Of a DNA stretch of 64,000 nt, positions 51,066 through 60,103 are shown one piece after another (the first letter of the stretch is position 1; each line of letters begins with the position of its first letter). This DNA is from Lichenicola sp964247755 (lineage in GTDB: Bacteria > Pseudomonadota > Alphaproteobacteria > Acetobacterales > Acetobacteraceae). The notes below the pieces were generated by a model that did no database searches, was not told the DNA's origin, and saw nothing but the letters and a program-made list of their open reading frames with translations. The position numbers were made by a program, and so were the translations under genes. The stretch lies in NCBI GenBank assembly GCA_964247755.1, contig CAXTVX010000008.1, positions 15,043 to 79,042 of the forward strand. Direction: 5' to 3'.

Positions 51066-53519
51066 ATGGCAAGACAGACCCTGGTCGTCATCGGCAACGG
51101 CATGGCGGGTGCCCGCGCGGTGGAGGAGGTGCTCGCGCGCGGCGGCGCGGACCTGTACGACATCGTCATGTTCGGCGACGAGCCCTACGGCAACTACAAT
51201 CGCATCATGCTGTCCAACGTGCTGTGCGGCGCCCAGGACATCGACGACATCTACATCAACCCGCTGGACTGGTACGCGGACAACGCCGTCACGCTGCACA
51301 GCGGCAACCGCGTCACCGCGATCGACCGCGCGGCGCGGGTGGTGACCGCGGCGGACGGACTGCAGGTGCGCTACGACGTGCTGCTGATCGCCACCGGCAG
51401 CCGACCCTTCATCCCGCCGATGGACAACATACGCGACGCAAGCGGCGAACTCCGGCACGGCGTGTTCGGCTTCCGCACGCTGGACGACTGCACCGCGATG
51501 ATGGCGATGGCCAAGCGGAGCCAGGCGGCGGTGGTGCTGGGCGGCGGCCTGCTCGGGCTCGAGGCGGCGCGCGGGCTGATGACGCACGGACCGTCGGTGC
51601 ACGTGGTGCAGAGCGGGCAGCACCTGATGAACGCGCAGCTCGACGCGGAAGGCGGGCTCATCCTGCGCGCTGCCATGGAGGCGATGGGCATTGCCATCCA
51701 TGTCGGCCAGCAGGGGCGCGCGATCGAGCTGGACGACGCCGGCCAGGTCGCCGGCGTGCGGCTCAAGGACGGCAGCACGATCGCCTGCCAGATGGTGGTG
51801 GTGGCAGCCGGGATCAGGCCGAACGTCGAGCTGGCGCAGCGCGCCGGGCTGACGGTGGAGCGGGCGATCGTGGTCGACAACCACATGCGCTGCCTGGACG
51901 ACCGCAACATCTTCGTGGTCGGCGAGTGCGCGCAGCATCGCGGGCACGTGTACGGGCTGGTGGCGCCGCTCTGGGACATGGCGAAGGTATTCGCCGACCA
52001 GGTGACGCAGCGAAACCTCGATTCCGCCTATCACGGCTCCAAGCTCGCGACCAAGCTCAAGGTGATGGGCGTGGAGCTCGCCTCCATGGGGCTGACCGAG
52101 CCGCAGGAGGAGCGCGACGAGGTGATCCGGTTCACCGAGACGCGCAGCGGCACCTACAAGAAGCTGATCGTGCGCGACGGGCGGCTGGTCGGCGGCATCC
52201 TGATGGGCGACATCTCCAAGGCTGCCTACCTGATGCAGTGCTTCGACCGCGACAGTCCGCTGCCGGAGGAGCGGCTGTCGCTGCTGTTCGACCTCGGCAC
52301 GCCGTCGCAGAAGGTGACGCTGGACGAGATGCCGGCCGACGCGCAGGTGTGCAACTGCAACGGCGTCACCAAGGGGGCGATCGGCGTCTGCGTGGGGGCC
52401 GGCAAGCGCTCCACCAAGGCGGTGATGGACGCGACACGCGCCGGCATGGGTTGCGGCTCGTGCAAGGCGCTGGTCGGCGAGGTGGTGGAATGGTTCTGCG
52501 GCGGCACGGTCGAGGAGGATCCGTCGGTCCACTACTACGTGCCGACGGTCCCGATGACCAAGCCGGAGCTGGTGGCGGCGGTAAAGGCGCGAGGATTGCG
52601 CTCGGTCTCCTCGGTGTTCCGGGAGCTTGGCGGCGGCCAGGAGGACGCAGCGTCGAAGCCGGCGCTGGCCTCGCTGCTGATCACGGTGTGGGCGGACCAG
52701 TACGAGGACGAGCGCGACGCCCGGTTCATCAACGACCGCGTGCACGCCAACATCCAGAAGGACGGCACCTTCTCGGTGGTGCCGGAGATGCCGGGCGGCG
52801 TCACCACTCCTGCCGACCTGATCCGCATCGCCGAGGTCGCACGGAAATACAACGTGCCGCTGGTCAAGCTCACCGGCGGGCAGCGCATCGACCTGGTCGG
52901 CGTGTCCAAGCAGGACCTGCCCAAGGTATGGGCCGAACTCGGCATGCCGTCCGGCCACGCGTACGGAAAAAGCTACCGCACCTGCAAGAGCTGCATCGGC
53001 ACCGAGTTCTGCCGCTTCGGCCTGGGCGACTCGATGGGCCTGGCGACGAAGATCGAACGCCGGTTCCGCGGCGTGGACAGCCCGGCCAAGCTCAAGCTCG
53101 CCACCGCCGGCTGCCCGCGCAACTGCTCGGAGGCGATGGTCAAGGACATCGGCGCGGTGGCGATCGGCAACGACCGCTGGGAGATCTATGTCGGCGGCGC
53201 CGCCGGCGCGCATATCCGCAAGGGCGACCTGCTCTGCACCGTGGACGGCGAGGACGCGGTGATGGCGATCACCGCGCGCTTCATGCAGTACTACCGCGAG
53301 AACGCGAAGTGGAAGGAGCGCACCTACAGCTTCATCCCGCGCATCGGGCTCGAGCGGATCCGCGCGGTGGTGGTCGACGACAGCGACAACATCGTGGCCG
53401 GGCTCGACGCGGCGATGGAGCGGTCGATCGCGGCGGTCCGCGATCCCTGGCAGGAGGCGACGGTGCCACGCACCGCCAACCAGTTCGCCGACGTCGTGGT
53501 GCCGGAAGGGGTGCCCTGA
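51066..53519 (+). CDS. nirB: NAD(P)H nitrite reductase, large subunit
   Basis: An 817-residue assimilatory enzyme reducing nitrite to ammonium. In order it has an FAD/NAD(P)H-binding pyridine-nucleotide-disulfide domain (VIGNGMAGARAVEEV at the start, LGGGLLGLEAARG near 160), a BFD-like [2Fe-2S] region (CNCNGVTKGAIG...GCGSC, about 430-470), and a sirohaem/[4Fe-4S] domain (CKSCIGTEFCRFGLGDS near 640 and CPRNCSEA near 685). All cofactor cysteines are seen. It forms a complex with NirD, which starts 1 bp after its stop. Confidence 0.97.
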   Translation: MARQTLVVIGNGMAGARAVEEVLARGGADLYDIVMFGDEPYGNYNRIMLSNVLCGAQDIDDIYINPLDWYADNAVTLHSGNRVTAIDRAARVVTAADGLQVRYDVLLIATGSRPFIPPMDNIRDASGELRHGVFGFRTLDDCTAMMAMAKRSQAAVVLGGGLLGLEAARGLMTHGPSVHVVQSGQHLMNAQLDAEGGLILRAAMEAMGIAIHVGQQGRAIELDDAGQVAGVRLKDGSTIACQMVVVAAGIRPNVELAQRAGLTVERAIVVDNHMRCLDDRNIFVVGECAQHRGHVYGLVAPLWDMAKVFADQVTQRNLDSAYHGSKLATKLKVMGVELASMGLTEPQEERDEVIRFTETRSGTYKKLIVRDGRLVGGILMGDISKAAYLMQCFDRDSPLPEERLSLLFDLGTPSQKVTLDEMPADAQVCNCNGVTKGAIGVCVGAGKRSTKAVMDATRAGMGCGSCKALVGEVVEWFCGGTVEEDPSVHYYVPTVPMTKPELVAAVKARGLRSVSSVFRELGGGQEDAASKPALASLLITVWADQYEDERDARFINDRVHANIQKDGTFSVVPEMPGGVTTPADLIRIAEVARKYNVPLVKLTGGQRIDLVGVSKQDLPKVWAELGMPSGHAYGKSYRTCKSCIGTEFCRFGLGDSMGLATKIERRFRGVDSPAKLKLATAGCPRNCSEAMVKDIGAVAIGNDRWEIYVGGAAGAHIRKGDLLCTVDGEDAVMAITARFMQYYRENAKWKERTYSFIPRIGLERIRAVVVDDSDNIVAGLDAAMERSIAAVRDPWQEATVPRTANQFADVVVPEGVP

Positions 53520-53520
53520 C

Positions 53521-53868
53521 ATGACCGGAACCAGACCAGCGTCCTGCGTCATCGGCCCGCTGGAGCAGATCCCGGTCGGCGAGGGGCGCAACATGGTGGT
53601 CGGCGACCGCACGCTGGCGGTGTTCCGGCTGCATGGCGGCGAGGTCTATGCCACGCAGCCGACCTGTCCGCATCGCGGCGGCCCGCTGGCGGACGGCCTT
53701 ACCGGCAGCCACACGGTGATGTGCCCGCTGCACGACCGCGTGTTCGACCTGCGCACCGGGGTGGGGCCGGACTGCTCCATCACGGTGCTGCCGGTGGCGG
53801 TGCGGGACGGGCTGATGGTGGTCTCGCTGCCTCCGACCGCCGCGGACGCGTCGTCGCGCGTCGCCTGA
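53521..53868 (+). CDS. nirD: Nitrite reductase small subunit (Rieske type)
   Basis: A 115-residue partner of NirB. It keeps a complete [2Fe-2S] Rieske ligand set, CPHRGG and CPLHDRVF, which many NirD proteins have lost. The ATG follows the nirB stop immediately, so translation is coupled. Confidence 0.95.
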   Translation: MTGTRPASCVIGPLEQIPVGEGRNMVVGDRTLAVFRLHGGEVYATQPTCPHRGGPLADGLTGSHTVMCPLHDRVFDLRTGVGPDCSITVLPVAVRDGLMVVSLPPTAADASSRVA

Positions 53869-53881
53869 CGATCCGGGCTGG

Positions 53882-54523
53882 ATGGCAGGGCCGATGCGCG
53901 TCCTGAGCTGGAACCTGCTCAAGACCGGCGGCGCCAGCGTGCCGGAAATCGCACGGCTGGTGGAGCGGCACCGTCCCGACCTCCTGTTGCTGCAGGAAGC
54001 CACAGTTGCGGTCGACGCGCTGCCGAGCCTGCTCGGCGGTCAGTTTGCCTGCCGGGCGATGCCGGGACGCGACCACGGGCCGGCGGCCTGGAGCCCGCGC
54101 CCGTTCGAGGTCGAGGCGGTGGCGCTCCCCTGCGCCGGCCGGCTCGACCTGCCGGTTCCGATCTTCCGCGCGGTGTTGCCGCGCCTCGCCCTGGTGGTGC
54201 GGCAGGACGGCCTGGAGGTGGCGAACGTGCACCTGGACCACGGCCAGCGCGCCAATCGACGCCAGCTCCGCCACCTGCTGGACCACCTGCCCGGGCTCGA
54301 CCTGGTGATCGGCGACTTCAACGCGCTGGGCCCGACCCGCCTGGCCGGCTTCCACGACGCCGGACCGCGTCGCACGACGCACTGGGCATATGGTTTCGTG
54401 CCGCTCCGGCTCGACCGCTGCCTCCTGCGAGGGCTGCGCTGCACCGCCGCCACGGCGCTCGCCTTCGGCAGCTCCGACCACCGGCCCATCCTGGTCGAAC
54501 TGCAACCGGACCAGGAAGGTTGA
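53882..54523 (+). CDS. Endonuclease/exonuclease/phosphatase-family protein
   Basis: A 213-residue protein of the DNase I-like (EEP) fold. MRVLSWNLLK at the start, LLLLQEA with the catalytic Glu, NVHLDHG, IGDFNA with the Asp-Asn pair, and SSDHRPI with the Asp-His pair are all present, so it is probably an active Mg-dependent phosphodiesterase or phosphatase. The substrate may be nucleic acid, phosphoinositol-like lipids or a metabolite. 13 bp after nirD, but functionally unrelated as far as I can tell. Confidence 0.85.
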   Translation: MAGPMRVLSWNLLKTGGASVPEIARLVERHRPDLLLLQEATVAVDALPSLLGGQFACRAMPGRDHGPAAWSPRPFEVEAVALPCAGRLDLPVPIFRAVLPRLALVVRQDGLEVANVHLDHGQRANRRQLRHLLDHLPGLDLVIGDFNALGPTRLAGFHDAGPRRTTHWAYGFVPLRLDRCLLRGLRCTAATALAFGSSDHRPILVELQPDQEG

Positions 54524-54598
54524 GGCAGCAGGAACAGAGCGTGGTCCGGACGCCATCCGGACGGGGCATGGTTTCTTGGCCCTTGAGGGATGTTGCCG

Positions 54599-54904
54599 AT
54601 GCCTGAGACGACCGCCCCGCCGCGCGTGCAGCTCGAGATCAAGGTCGAGCGGCCACGGCTCTACAAGGTCATGCTGGTCAACGATGACTTCACGCCGCGC
54701 GAGTTCGTGGTCCTGGTGCTGAAGACGGAATTCCGCATGGACGAGGGACAGGCCAGCCGGGTGATGATGACGGCGCACCAGCGCGGGGTCTGCGTCGTCG
54801 CCGTGTTCACCAAGGATGTGGCCGAGGCCAAGGCGACCGCTGCCACCGACATGGCGCGCAGCAAGGGCTACCCGCTGCTGTTCACCACCGAGCCGGAAGA
54901 ATAG
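54599..54904 (+). CDS. clpS: ATP-dependent Clp protease adaptor ClpS
   Basis: A 101-residue adaptor that delivers N-degron substrates to ClpAP. RPRLYKVMLVNDDFTPREFVV, MTAHQRGVCVVAVFTKDVAEAKA and a short tail fit ClpS well, including the N-end-rule pocket residues NDDFTP. A second in-frame ATG nine bases upstream exists, but the GAGGG spacing favours this one. No clpA follows; the neighbour is a convergent aldehyde dehydrogenase. Confidence 0.92.
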   Translation: MPETTAPPRVQLEIKVERPRLYKVMLVNDDFTPREFVVLVLKTEFRMDEGQASRVMMTAHQRGVCVVAVFTKDVAEAKATAATDMARSKGYPLLFTTEPEE

Positions 54905-54952
54905 CCAGGCCGGCAGGCCGGATCCCAGCCACCCCGCGCAAGCTGGCCTGCC

Positions 54953-56353
54953 TCAGACCCGCTTGACCCAGACCGCCTGGGCATTGGTGAACTCGCGTAT
55001 GCCGAAATGCGACAACTCGCGCCCGTAGCCGCTGTTCTTCACGCCGCCGACCGGGATGCGCGGGTTAGACGCGGTGAAGCCGTTGACGAACACGCCGCCG
55101 GTTTCCAGCCTGCGGGCGATCGCCTGGGCGCGGTCGAGGTCGGCGGTCCACAGGTTGCCACTCAGCCCGTAGTCGCTGTGGTTCGCGAGCTCGATCGCGT
55201 GTTCCGCGTCCCGGGCCTGAATCAGGGCCGCCACGGGCCCGAAGATCTCCTCGTCGAACGCCGCCATGCCCGGCTCGACGTCCGCGAGCACGGTCGGCTC
55301 GTAGAAGTAGCCGGGCCCATCCACCTTGCTGCCGCCCAGCAGGAGCCTGGCGCCCCCGGCCACCGAGCGGACGACCTGGTCGTGCACGCCGTCGCGAAGG
55401 TCGGAGCGGGCGATCGGACCCTGGGTCGTCGCCTCGTCCAGCGGATCGCCGACTTTCAGCCGTCGCACCGCCTCCACGAACTTCGCGGTGAACTCGGCTG
55501 CGATCGGCTGCTCCAGGATGAAGCGCTTGGCGGCGAGGCAGACCTGGCCGGTGTTGTTGAAGCGGGCCAGGATGCCGGCGGCGACCGCCTTGTCGATGTC
55601 CGCATCGGCCAGGACGATGAACGGGTCGGCCCCGCCCAGCTCCAGCAGCGACCTCTTGATCAGCCGGCCGGCCTGCGCCGCCACCGCGGAGCCGGCGCGC
55701 ATGCTGCCGGTCAGGCTCACGCCCGCGACCCGGCGGTCCTCCAGGACGGCCTTGATGCCGTCGTTGTCGGTGTTGAGCACGCAGAACAGTCCCTTCGGCA
55801 GCCCGGCCGTCTCCCAGACCTCCTGCAGCAGGTAGGCGCAGCGCATGGTGTTCGGCGCCGGCTTCAGGATGAACCCGTTGCCCGACAGCATGATCGGCAC
55901 GCAGGCGCGCACCGCCTGCCAGAGCGGGAAGTTCCACGGCATGATGCCGAGGATCGACCCGATCGGCAGGTAGGACACGTGGACCGTGTCGTCGCCCTCG
56001 ACCTCGACCGGCTCGTCGGCCAGCAGGCCGGGACCGTGCTCTGCGAACCATTGCGCGGTCGCGGTGCACTTCTCGATCTCGGCGACCGACTCCTTCAGGA
56101 TCTTGCCCATCTCGGCGGTGATGACCGGCGCGATGCGGTCCTTGCGCAGCAGCAAGGCGTCGCCGAACCTCGAATAGATCGCGGCACGCTCCGGGACGGG
56201 AACGTCCCGCCACGCCTCGAACGCGCTGCGGGCCGCACGCAGCAGCTCCTGGATCTCGTCCTCGGTCTGGAACGGGAAGCGCTCGATCAGCACGCCGGTG
56301 GCGGGGTTGCGCGAGACGGCTTCGGGTGACGGGGCGGGCTGGGTGTCTGGCAT
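54953..56353 (-). CDS. NAD(P)-dependent aldehyde dehydrogenase, succinate-semialdehyde type
   Basis: A 466-residue ALDH-superfamily enzyme. The MPWNFPLWQ cofactor loop, LELGGADPFIV with the general-base Glu, and FNNTGQVCLAAKR with the catalytic Cys are intact, as is the late NSGYGRELSHFG. The nearest branch is the GabD/Sad group that oxidises succinate semialdehyde; other aldehydes are possible. It is convergent with clpS and appears monocistronic. Confidence 0.9.
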   Translation of the reverse strand: MPDTQPAPSPEAVSRNPATGVLIERFPFQTEDEIQELLRAARSAFEAWRDVPVPERAAIYSRFGDALLLRKDRIAPVITAEMGKILKESVAEIEKCTATAQWFAEHGPGLLADEPVEVEGDDTVHVSYLPIGSILGIMPWNFPLWQAVRACVPIMLSGNGFILKPAPNTMRCAYLLQEVWETAGLPKGLFCVLNTDNDGIKAVLEDRRVAGVSLTGSMRAGSAVAAQAGRLIKRSLLELGGADPFIVLADADIDKAVAAGILARFNNTGQVCLAAKRFILEQPIAAEFTAKFVEAVRRLKVGDPLDEATTQGPIARSDLRDGVHDQVVRSVAGGARLLLGGSKVDGPGYFYEPTVLADVEPGMAAFDEEIFGPVAALIQARDAEHAIELANHSDYGLSGNLWTADLDRAQAIARRLETGGVFVNGFTASNPRIPVGGVKNSGYGRELSHFGIREFTNAQAVWVKRV

Positions 56354-56664
56354 GGTTGGTCCTCGTCCAGGATGCGGCCGAACCGCGTCGGTGCGGCCTT
56401 CGGGGCGCCGTCAGCTTCCCAGCATCAGGCCGAGGCCGCCGGTTGTCACGATGACGCCGGTGATCCACGGCGGGCTGACCCCGTGCAGGGCAAAGCCGAC
56501 AACGCTGGAACGGTTCAGGACGATCAGCCGGAAGGCTGCTTCGGTTACATCCGGGAAGAGGTCGTGGATCGAGGCCCGATGGCGATGATGGCCCGTCGCG
56601 GCTCCGCCGGGCTTGTCCGGCGGTCCGGTTTCCCCGGGCCTGGCGGAGCGTCCCGTCGCCGGCC
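56354..56664. other. Intergenic stretch, possible short-chain dehydrogenase remnant
   Basis: About 310 bp. A minus-strand frame near 56411-56500 ends in PPWITGVIVTTGGLGLML, which resembles the C-terminal loop of short-chain dehydrogenases, but the rest of the fold is missing. Otherwise nothing is recognised. Confidence 0.25.
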
Positions 56665-57225
56665 CTACAGCACGAGCTCGGTCATGCCGCAGTTCGGCAG
56701 GAACACGCCGGTCAGGTGGAAGAAGAACGTCCCGTGCCCGACCACGGCAATGTGACGCTCGGTGCGACCGGCCAGGAAGGCGCGGAACAGCTCGACCCGC
56801 GCCAGCGTCGTCTCCAGCGGCTCGACCTGGAGGCCGTTCACGTCGGCCTCGCCCTGCGCATGCCACCAGACCTCGTCCAGGTGGGCAAAATCGAGCGCCG
56901 GATACTCGGCCACGAGATGGGCCGGCGCACGGCCGACGTCGCCGCTGCCCTCCAGCCGCTCGCGGTGCAGCGCCTGGACCACGAAGCGCGGCCTGGAGCG
57001 GTGCCCCTCGAAGATGCCGAGCGCGGTCTGCAGCGCGCGCGTCAGCGGCGTCACCACCACCAGGTCGACCGGATGATCGCGCAGCGTCTCCCGGGCGTCG
57101 CGCACCTGCGCCTCCCCGGTCGGGGTGAGCCTGGCATCCCGTATGCCGGGATCGATGCCGGTCTCGTCATAGGCGACGTTGGCGGTGGACTGGCCATGGC
57201 GGATGCAGAGGATGGTGTGCGGCAT
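56665..57225 (-). CDS. Histidine phosphatase (phosphoglycerate-mutase-like) family protein
   Basis: A 186-residue protein. CIRHGQSTANVAYD carries the phospho-acceptor His of the RHG motif, TPLTRALQTA the second Arg region, and VVGHGTFFFHLTG the final His. Probably a small-molecule or phosphoprotein phosphatase; true phosphoglycerate mutases are longer. The start is chosen at MPHTIL, which has AGGTG upstream. Confidence 0.85.
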   Translation of the reverse strand: MPHTILCIRHGQSTANVAYDETGIDPGIRDARLTPTGEAQVRDARETLRDHPVDLVVVTPLTRALQTALGIFEGHRSRPRFVVQALHRERLEGSGDVGRAPAHLVAEYPALDFAHLDEVWWHAQGEADVNGLQVEPLETTLARVELFRAFLAGRTERHIAVVGHGTFFFHLTGVFLPNCGMTELVL

Positions 57226-57421
57226 GCGCCACACCTAGTCGGCCTGCCGGTGCGCGGCAACGCGGCGCGTCGGTCCGACCGGCGCGGGTCATCTGCCGCC
57301 TGACTCCTACAATGCCGCTGCGGCCTTCAAGAGACAGCCAGATATCGTGCACCGGCAGAACCGATGCGGCGGATCAGGACAGCCGTCGAGCCGGGTGGCG
57401 GCGGCCGGATCCCGGCTCAAC

Positions 57422-57498
57422 TGGTCGGAGTGAGAGGATTCGAACCTCCGGCCCCTGCGTCCCGAACACAGTGCTCTACCAGGCTGAGCTACACTCCG
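57422..57498 (-). tRNA. tRNA-Pro (anticodon CGG)
   Basis: The cloverleaf has acceptor stem CGGAGTG/CACTCCG, D-arm GCTCAGCCTGGTAGAGC, anticodon loop TTCGGGA (anticodon CGG) on stem CTGTG/CGCAG, T-arm GGAGGTTCGAATCCTC and an encoded 3' CCA. Confidence 0.95.
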
Positions 57499-57542
57499 AT
57501 GGGGCGCGTCTTACAGGCCGGGACCGGGGGTGGCAAGGGTCG

Positions 57543-58139
57543 CTACAGCATCGCCGGATCGCCGGCATGAACCGTGGGACGGGTCCGGCCGAGCCCAGCC
57601 AGGCGGGCCAGGGCGGCCGGGACGTCGGGCAAGTGCTCGAACAGGGCACGGACGGAGGGGTCGGCGAAGCCGTCGGCGATCGCGCGGTCGACCGTCGCGA
57701 TCAAGGCCTGCGCCCAGCCCTGCACGTCGACGATCACGATCGGCTTGTCGTGCAGCCCGAGCTGGCGCCAGGTGAGGATCTCGAACAGCTCGTCGAAGGT
57801 GCCGAGCCCGCCCGGCAGCACCAGGAACGCGTCGGCCGCCTCGAACATCCTCTGCTTGCGGCTGTGCATGGAGTCCGTGACCAGGAGGTCCTCGACCCCG
57901 TCATGCATCACCTCGCGGTTCTGCAGGAAGCGCGGGATCACGCCGTGCACCGCGCCGCCGGCGGCGAGTGCGGCGTCCGCCACCATCCCCATCAGGCCCA
58001 CCTTGCCGCCGCCGTAGATCAGGCGGATGCCGGCCTCGGCCAGGCCGCGCCCGATCGCCTCGGCCGCCTCGGCGTAGGCCGGGTTGCTGCCGAAGCGCGA
58101 GCCGCAGAACACGGCGACGGACGAGAGAACGGTCGGCAT
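57543..58139 (-). CDS. LOG-family protein (putative cytokinin riboside 5'-monophosphate phosphoribohydrolase)
   Basis: A 198-residue Rossmann-like protein with FCGSRFGSNPAY at the start, YGGGKVGLMGMVADAAL, and the nucleotide motif LPGGLGTFDELFE. LOG proteins cleave nucleoside 5'-monophosphates to free bases; plant members activate cytokinins, and bacterial ones act on AMP-like substrates. Full length, with intact catalytic Arg/Glu region. Confidence 0.9.
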   Translation of the reverse strand: MPTVLSSVAVFCGSRFGSNPAYAEAAEAIGRGLAEAGIRLIYGGGKVGLMGMVADAALAAGGAVHGVIPRFLQNREVMHDGVEDLLVTDSMHSRKQRMFEAADAFLVLPGGLGTFDELFEILTWRQLGLHDKPIVIVDVQGWAQALIATVDRAIADGFADPSVRALFEHLPDVPAALARLAGLGRTRPTVHAGDPAML

Positions 58140-58178
58140 CGCGGGCGCTCCGGAAGCGGTCGAGGGCAGGTCCGGAGG

Positions 58179-59408
58179 CTATCCGACCGCGGCCGGGGAG
58201 GCGAGGCCGGGCGGCCGCGCCCGCAGCCAAAGGCAGATCGCCAGCGCCGCCAGGCTGGCGGCGGCAGCGCACAGGAACAGGCTGCGGTAGCCATGGCTCC
58301 TGGCGATCAGCCCGAGCAGCGGACCGCTGAGGCCGAGCGAGATGTCGAGGAACACGCTGTAGGCGCCGATCGCCGAGCCGCGGTTGTTCGGCGACACCCG
58401 CGCCACCGCCAGCACGCCCAGCGCCGGGAACACCAGGGCGAAGCCGGCACCGGTCAGGGCGCTGCCGAGCACGGCGACGAACGGGGTCGGCGCCTGCCAC
58501 AGCAGCAGCAGGCCGGCGGTCTCGGCGGCGAACGAGGCGATCGAGACCGCGAGGCCGCCGTGCCGGCCGATCCGGGCTGCCAGCAGCAGACGCATCAGCA
58601 TGAAGGCGAGCCCGAACACCGAGAGCGCCGCGCCCGGGCCGGTGATCCCGGCGCGGCGCCAGCCCTCGGCGTCGTAGAACAGGGTCACGAAGGCGGCCAG
58701 CACGCCGAAGCCGACCGAGCCCAGCGCCAGCGCGGCACCGAACGGCGCCACGCTGCGCAGGATGCGGTGGAAGCCGACCCGCACCCCGCCGCCCTGCGCC
58801 GCCACCGCCGGCTTGGCGCGGGCCAGCGCCAGGCCGGCCAGCGCCAGCAGCAGGGTCAGCAGGCCGAGCGGCACGGTGCCGCGCGTGCCGGCGATCGCCA
58901 GGCCCAGCGGCGCGCCCAGCGCGATGCCGCCATAGGAGGCGACGCCGTTCAGCGAGATGATCTGCGCGGTGCGGGCGATGCCGACGCGGCCGATCGCCCA
59001 GGTGATGCAGCCGGTGCCGGTGCAGCTTTCGCCGCAGCCCAGCAGGCCGCGCGACAGCAGCAGCAGCAGCAGGCTGAGCGACGGCCGATGCCTGGCCAGC
59101 CCCGACAGCAGGAGCAGCAGCCCGGCGCCAGCGCAGGCGGACAGGCCGAGCAGCACCGCGCGCTTCGGGCCGACCGTGTCGGTCATGCGTCCGGCGAACG
59201 GCCGGCTGGCGAAGGTGGCCAGGTACTGCAGGCTCACCGCCAGCCCTGCCACCACGGCGTCGAAGCCGAGCACGTGGTGCACGAACACCGGGATCACCGC
59301 CAGCGGAAGGCCGATGGTGATGTAGCACAGCAGGGTGAGGTACACCGTGCTGGCGATCCGCCAGGTCGGGCTGGCGCGGATCACCCGGGGCAGCGGCGAG
59401 GCTGGCAT
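58179..59408 (-). CDS. MFS transporter of the YhhS/YfcJ type
   Basis: A 409-residue 12-helix exporter. GRMTDTVGPKRAVLLG is the MFS loop, and the layout TVYLTLLCYITIGLPLAVIP, CGESCTGTGCITWAIGRVG fits the YhhS/YfcJ group, implicated in arabinose or glyphosate efflux in enterobacteria. Substrate unknown here. It lies 39 bp upstream of the LOG gene on the same strand. Confidence 0.88.
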   Translation of the reverse strand: MPASPLPRVIRASPTWRIASTVYLTLLCYITIGLPLAVIPVFVHHVLGFDAVVAGLAVSLQYLATFASRPFAGRMTDTVGPKRAVLLGLSACAGAGLLLLLSGLARHRPSLSLLLLLLSRGLLGCGESCTGTGCITWAIGRVGIARTAQIISLNGVASYGGIALGAPLGLAIAGTRGTVPLGLLTLLLALAGLALARAKPAVAAQGGGVRVGFHRILRSVAPFGAALALGSVGFGVLAAFVTLFYDAEGWRRAGITGPGAALSVFGLAFMLMRLLLAARIGRHGGLAVSIASFAAETAGLLLLWQAPTPFVAVLGSALTGAGFALVFPALGVLAVARVSPNNRGSAIGAYSVFLDISLGLSGPLLGLIARSHGYRSLFLCAAAASLAALAICLWLRARPPGLASPAAVG

Positions 59409-59482
59409 GCGGCCGGTGGCTCCTGTTGCCCGGGCGGGATGCTATCGTGGCCCGGCGGCATGGCGGGGAACGTCGCGAGGCG

Positions 59483-60103
59483 ATGTTACAACAGCAGGAG
59501 GCGACGGCCCAGATGCGCGACGACCAGGAGCACGGGCGGCCGGTGCCGGACGATGGCGGCTATGCCACCCTGTCCAGCCGGACCGCCTACGAGAACCGCT
59601 GGCTGCGGCTGCGCGAGGACATCATCCGACGCCCGGACGGCTCCGACGGGCTGTACGGGGTGATCGAGCGCGACGACTTCGTGGTGGTGGCGGCGGTGGA
59701 CGGGACCGGAGCCGGGCGCAGCCTGACCCTGGTCGAGCAGTTCCGCTATCCAATCGGCCGGCGGCTATGGGAGCTGCCGATGGGCATGTGGGAGGAGCGG
59801 CCGGACGCCAGCCCAGGGGAGATCGCCGCGGGCGAACTGGCCGAGGAGACCGGGCTGGTGGCGTCGGCGATGCGCCACGCCGGCACGCTGTTCCAGGGGG
59901 CGGGCTACTCCAACCAGAAGGGGCACGTGTTCCTGGCAACCGGGCTCAGCCGCACCGCGGTGGCGCGCGAGGCGAGCGAGCAGGACATGGTGGCGCGTGC
60001 GTTCCCGCTGCCAGAGGTCGAGGCGATGATCGCGGACGGACGGATCACCTGCATGGTGACGATCGCGGCCTTCGGGCTGCTGCGGATCAAGGGGATGCTG
60101 TGA
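59483..60103 (+). CDS. Nudix hydrolase (ADP-ribose pyrophosphatase type)
   Basis: A 206-residue hydrolase of nucleoside diphosphate derivatives. The Nudix box spans GEIAAGELAEETGLVA, with preceding LWELPMGMWEE and LVEQFRYP, as in NUDT5/NudF-like ADP-ribose pyrophosphatases. The start is uncertain: a second ATG 30 bases later has AGGAGG at long spacing. Its stop overlaps the GTG of the next gene by four bases. Confidence 0.85.
   Translation: MLQQQEATAQMRDDQEHGRPVPDDGGYATLSSRTAYENRWLRLREDIIRRPDGSDGLYGVIERDDFVVVAAVDGTGAGRSLTLVEQFRYPIGRRLWELPMGMWEERPDASPGEIAAGELAEETGLVASAMRHAGTLFQGAGYSNQKGHVFLATGLSRTAVAREASEQDMVARAFPLPEVEAMIADGRITCMVTIAAFGLLRIKGML

Noticed and set aside
56411..56570. Short-chain dehydrogenase pseudogene
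   Set aside because: Only a short C-terminal-like stretch (WITGVIVTTGGL) is visible; too little to call a gene.
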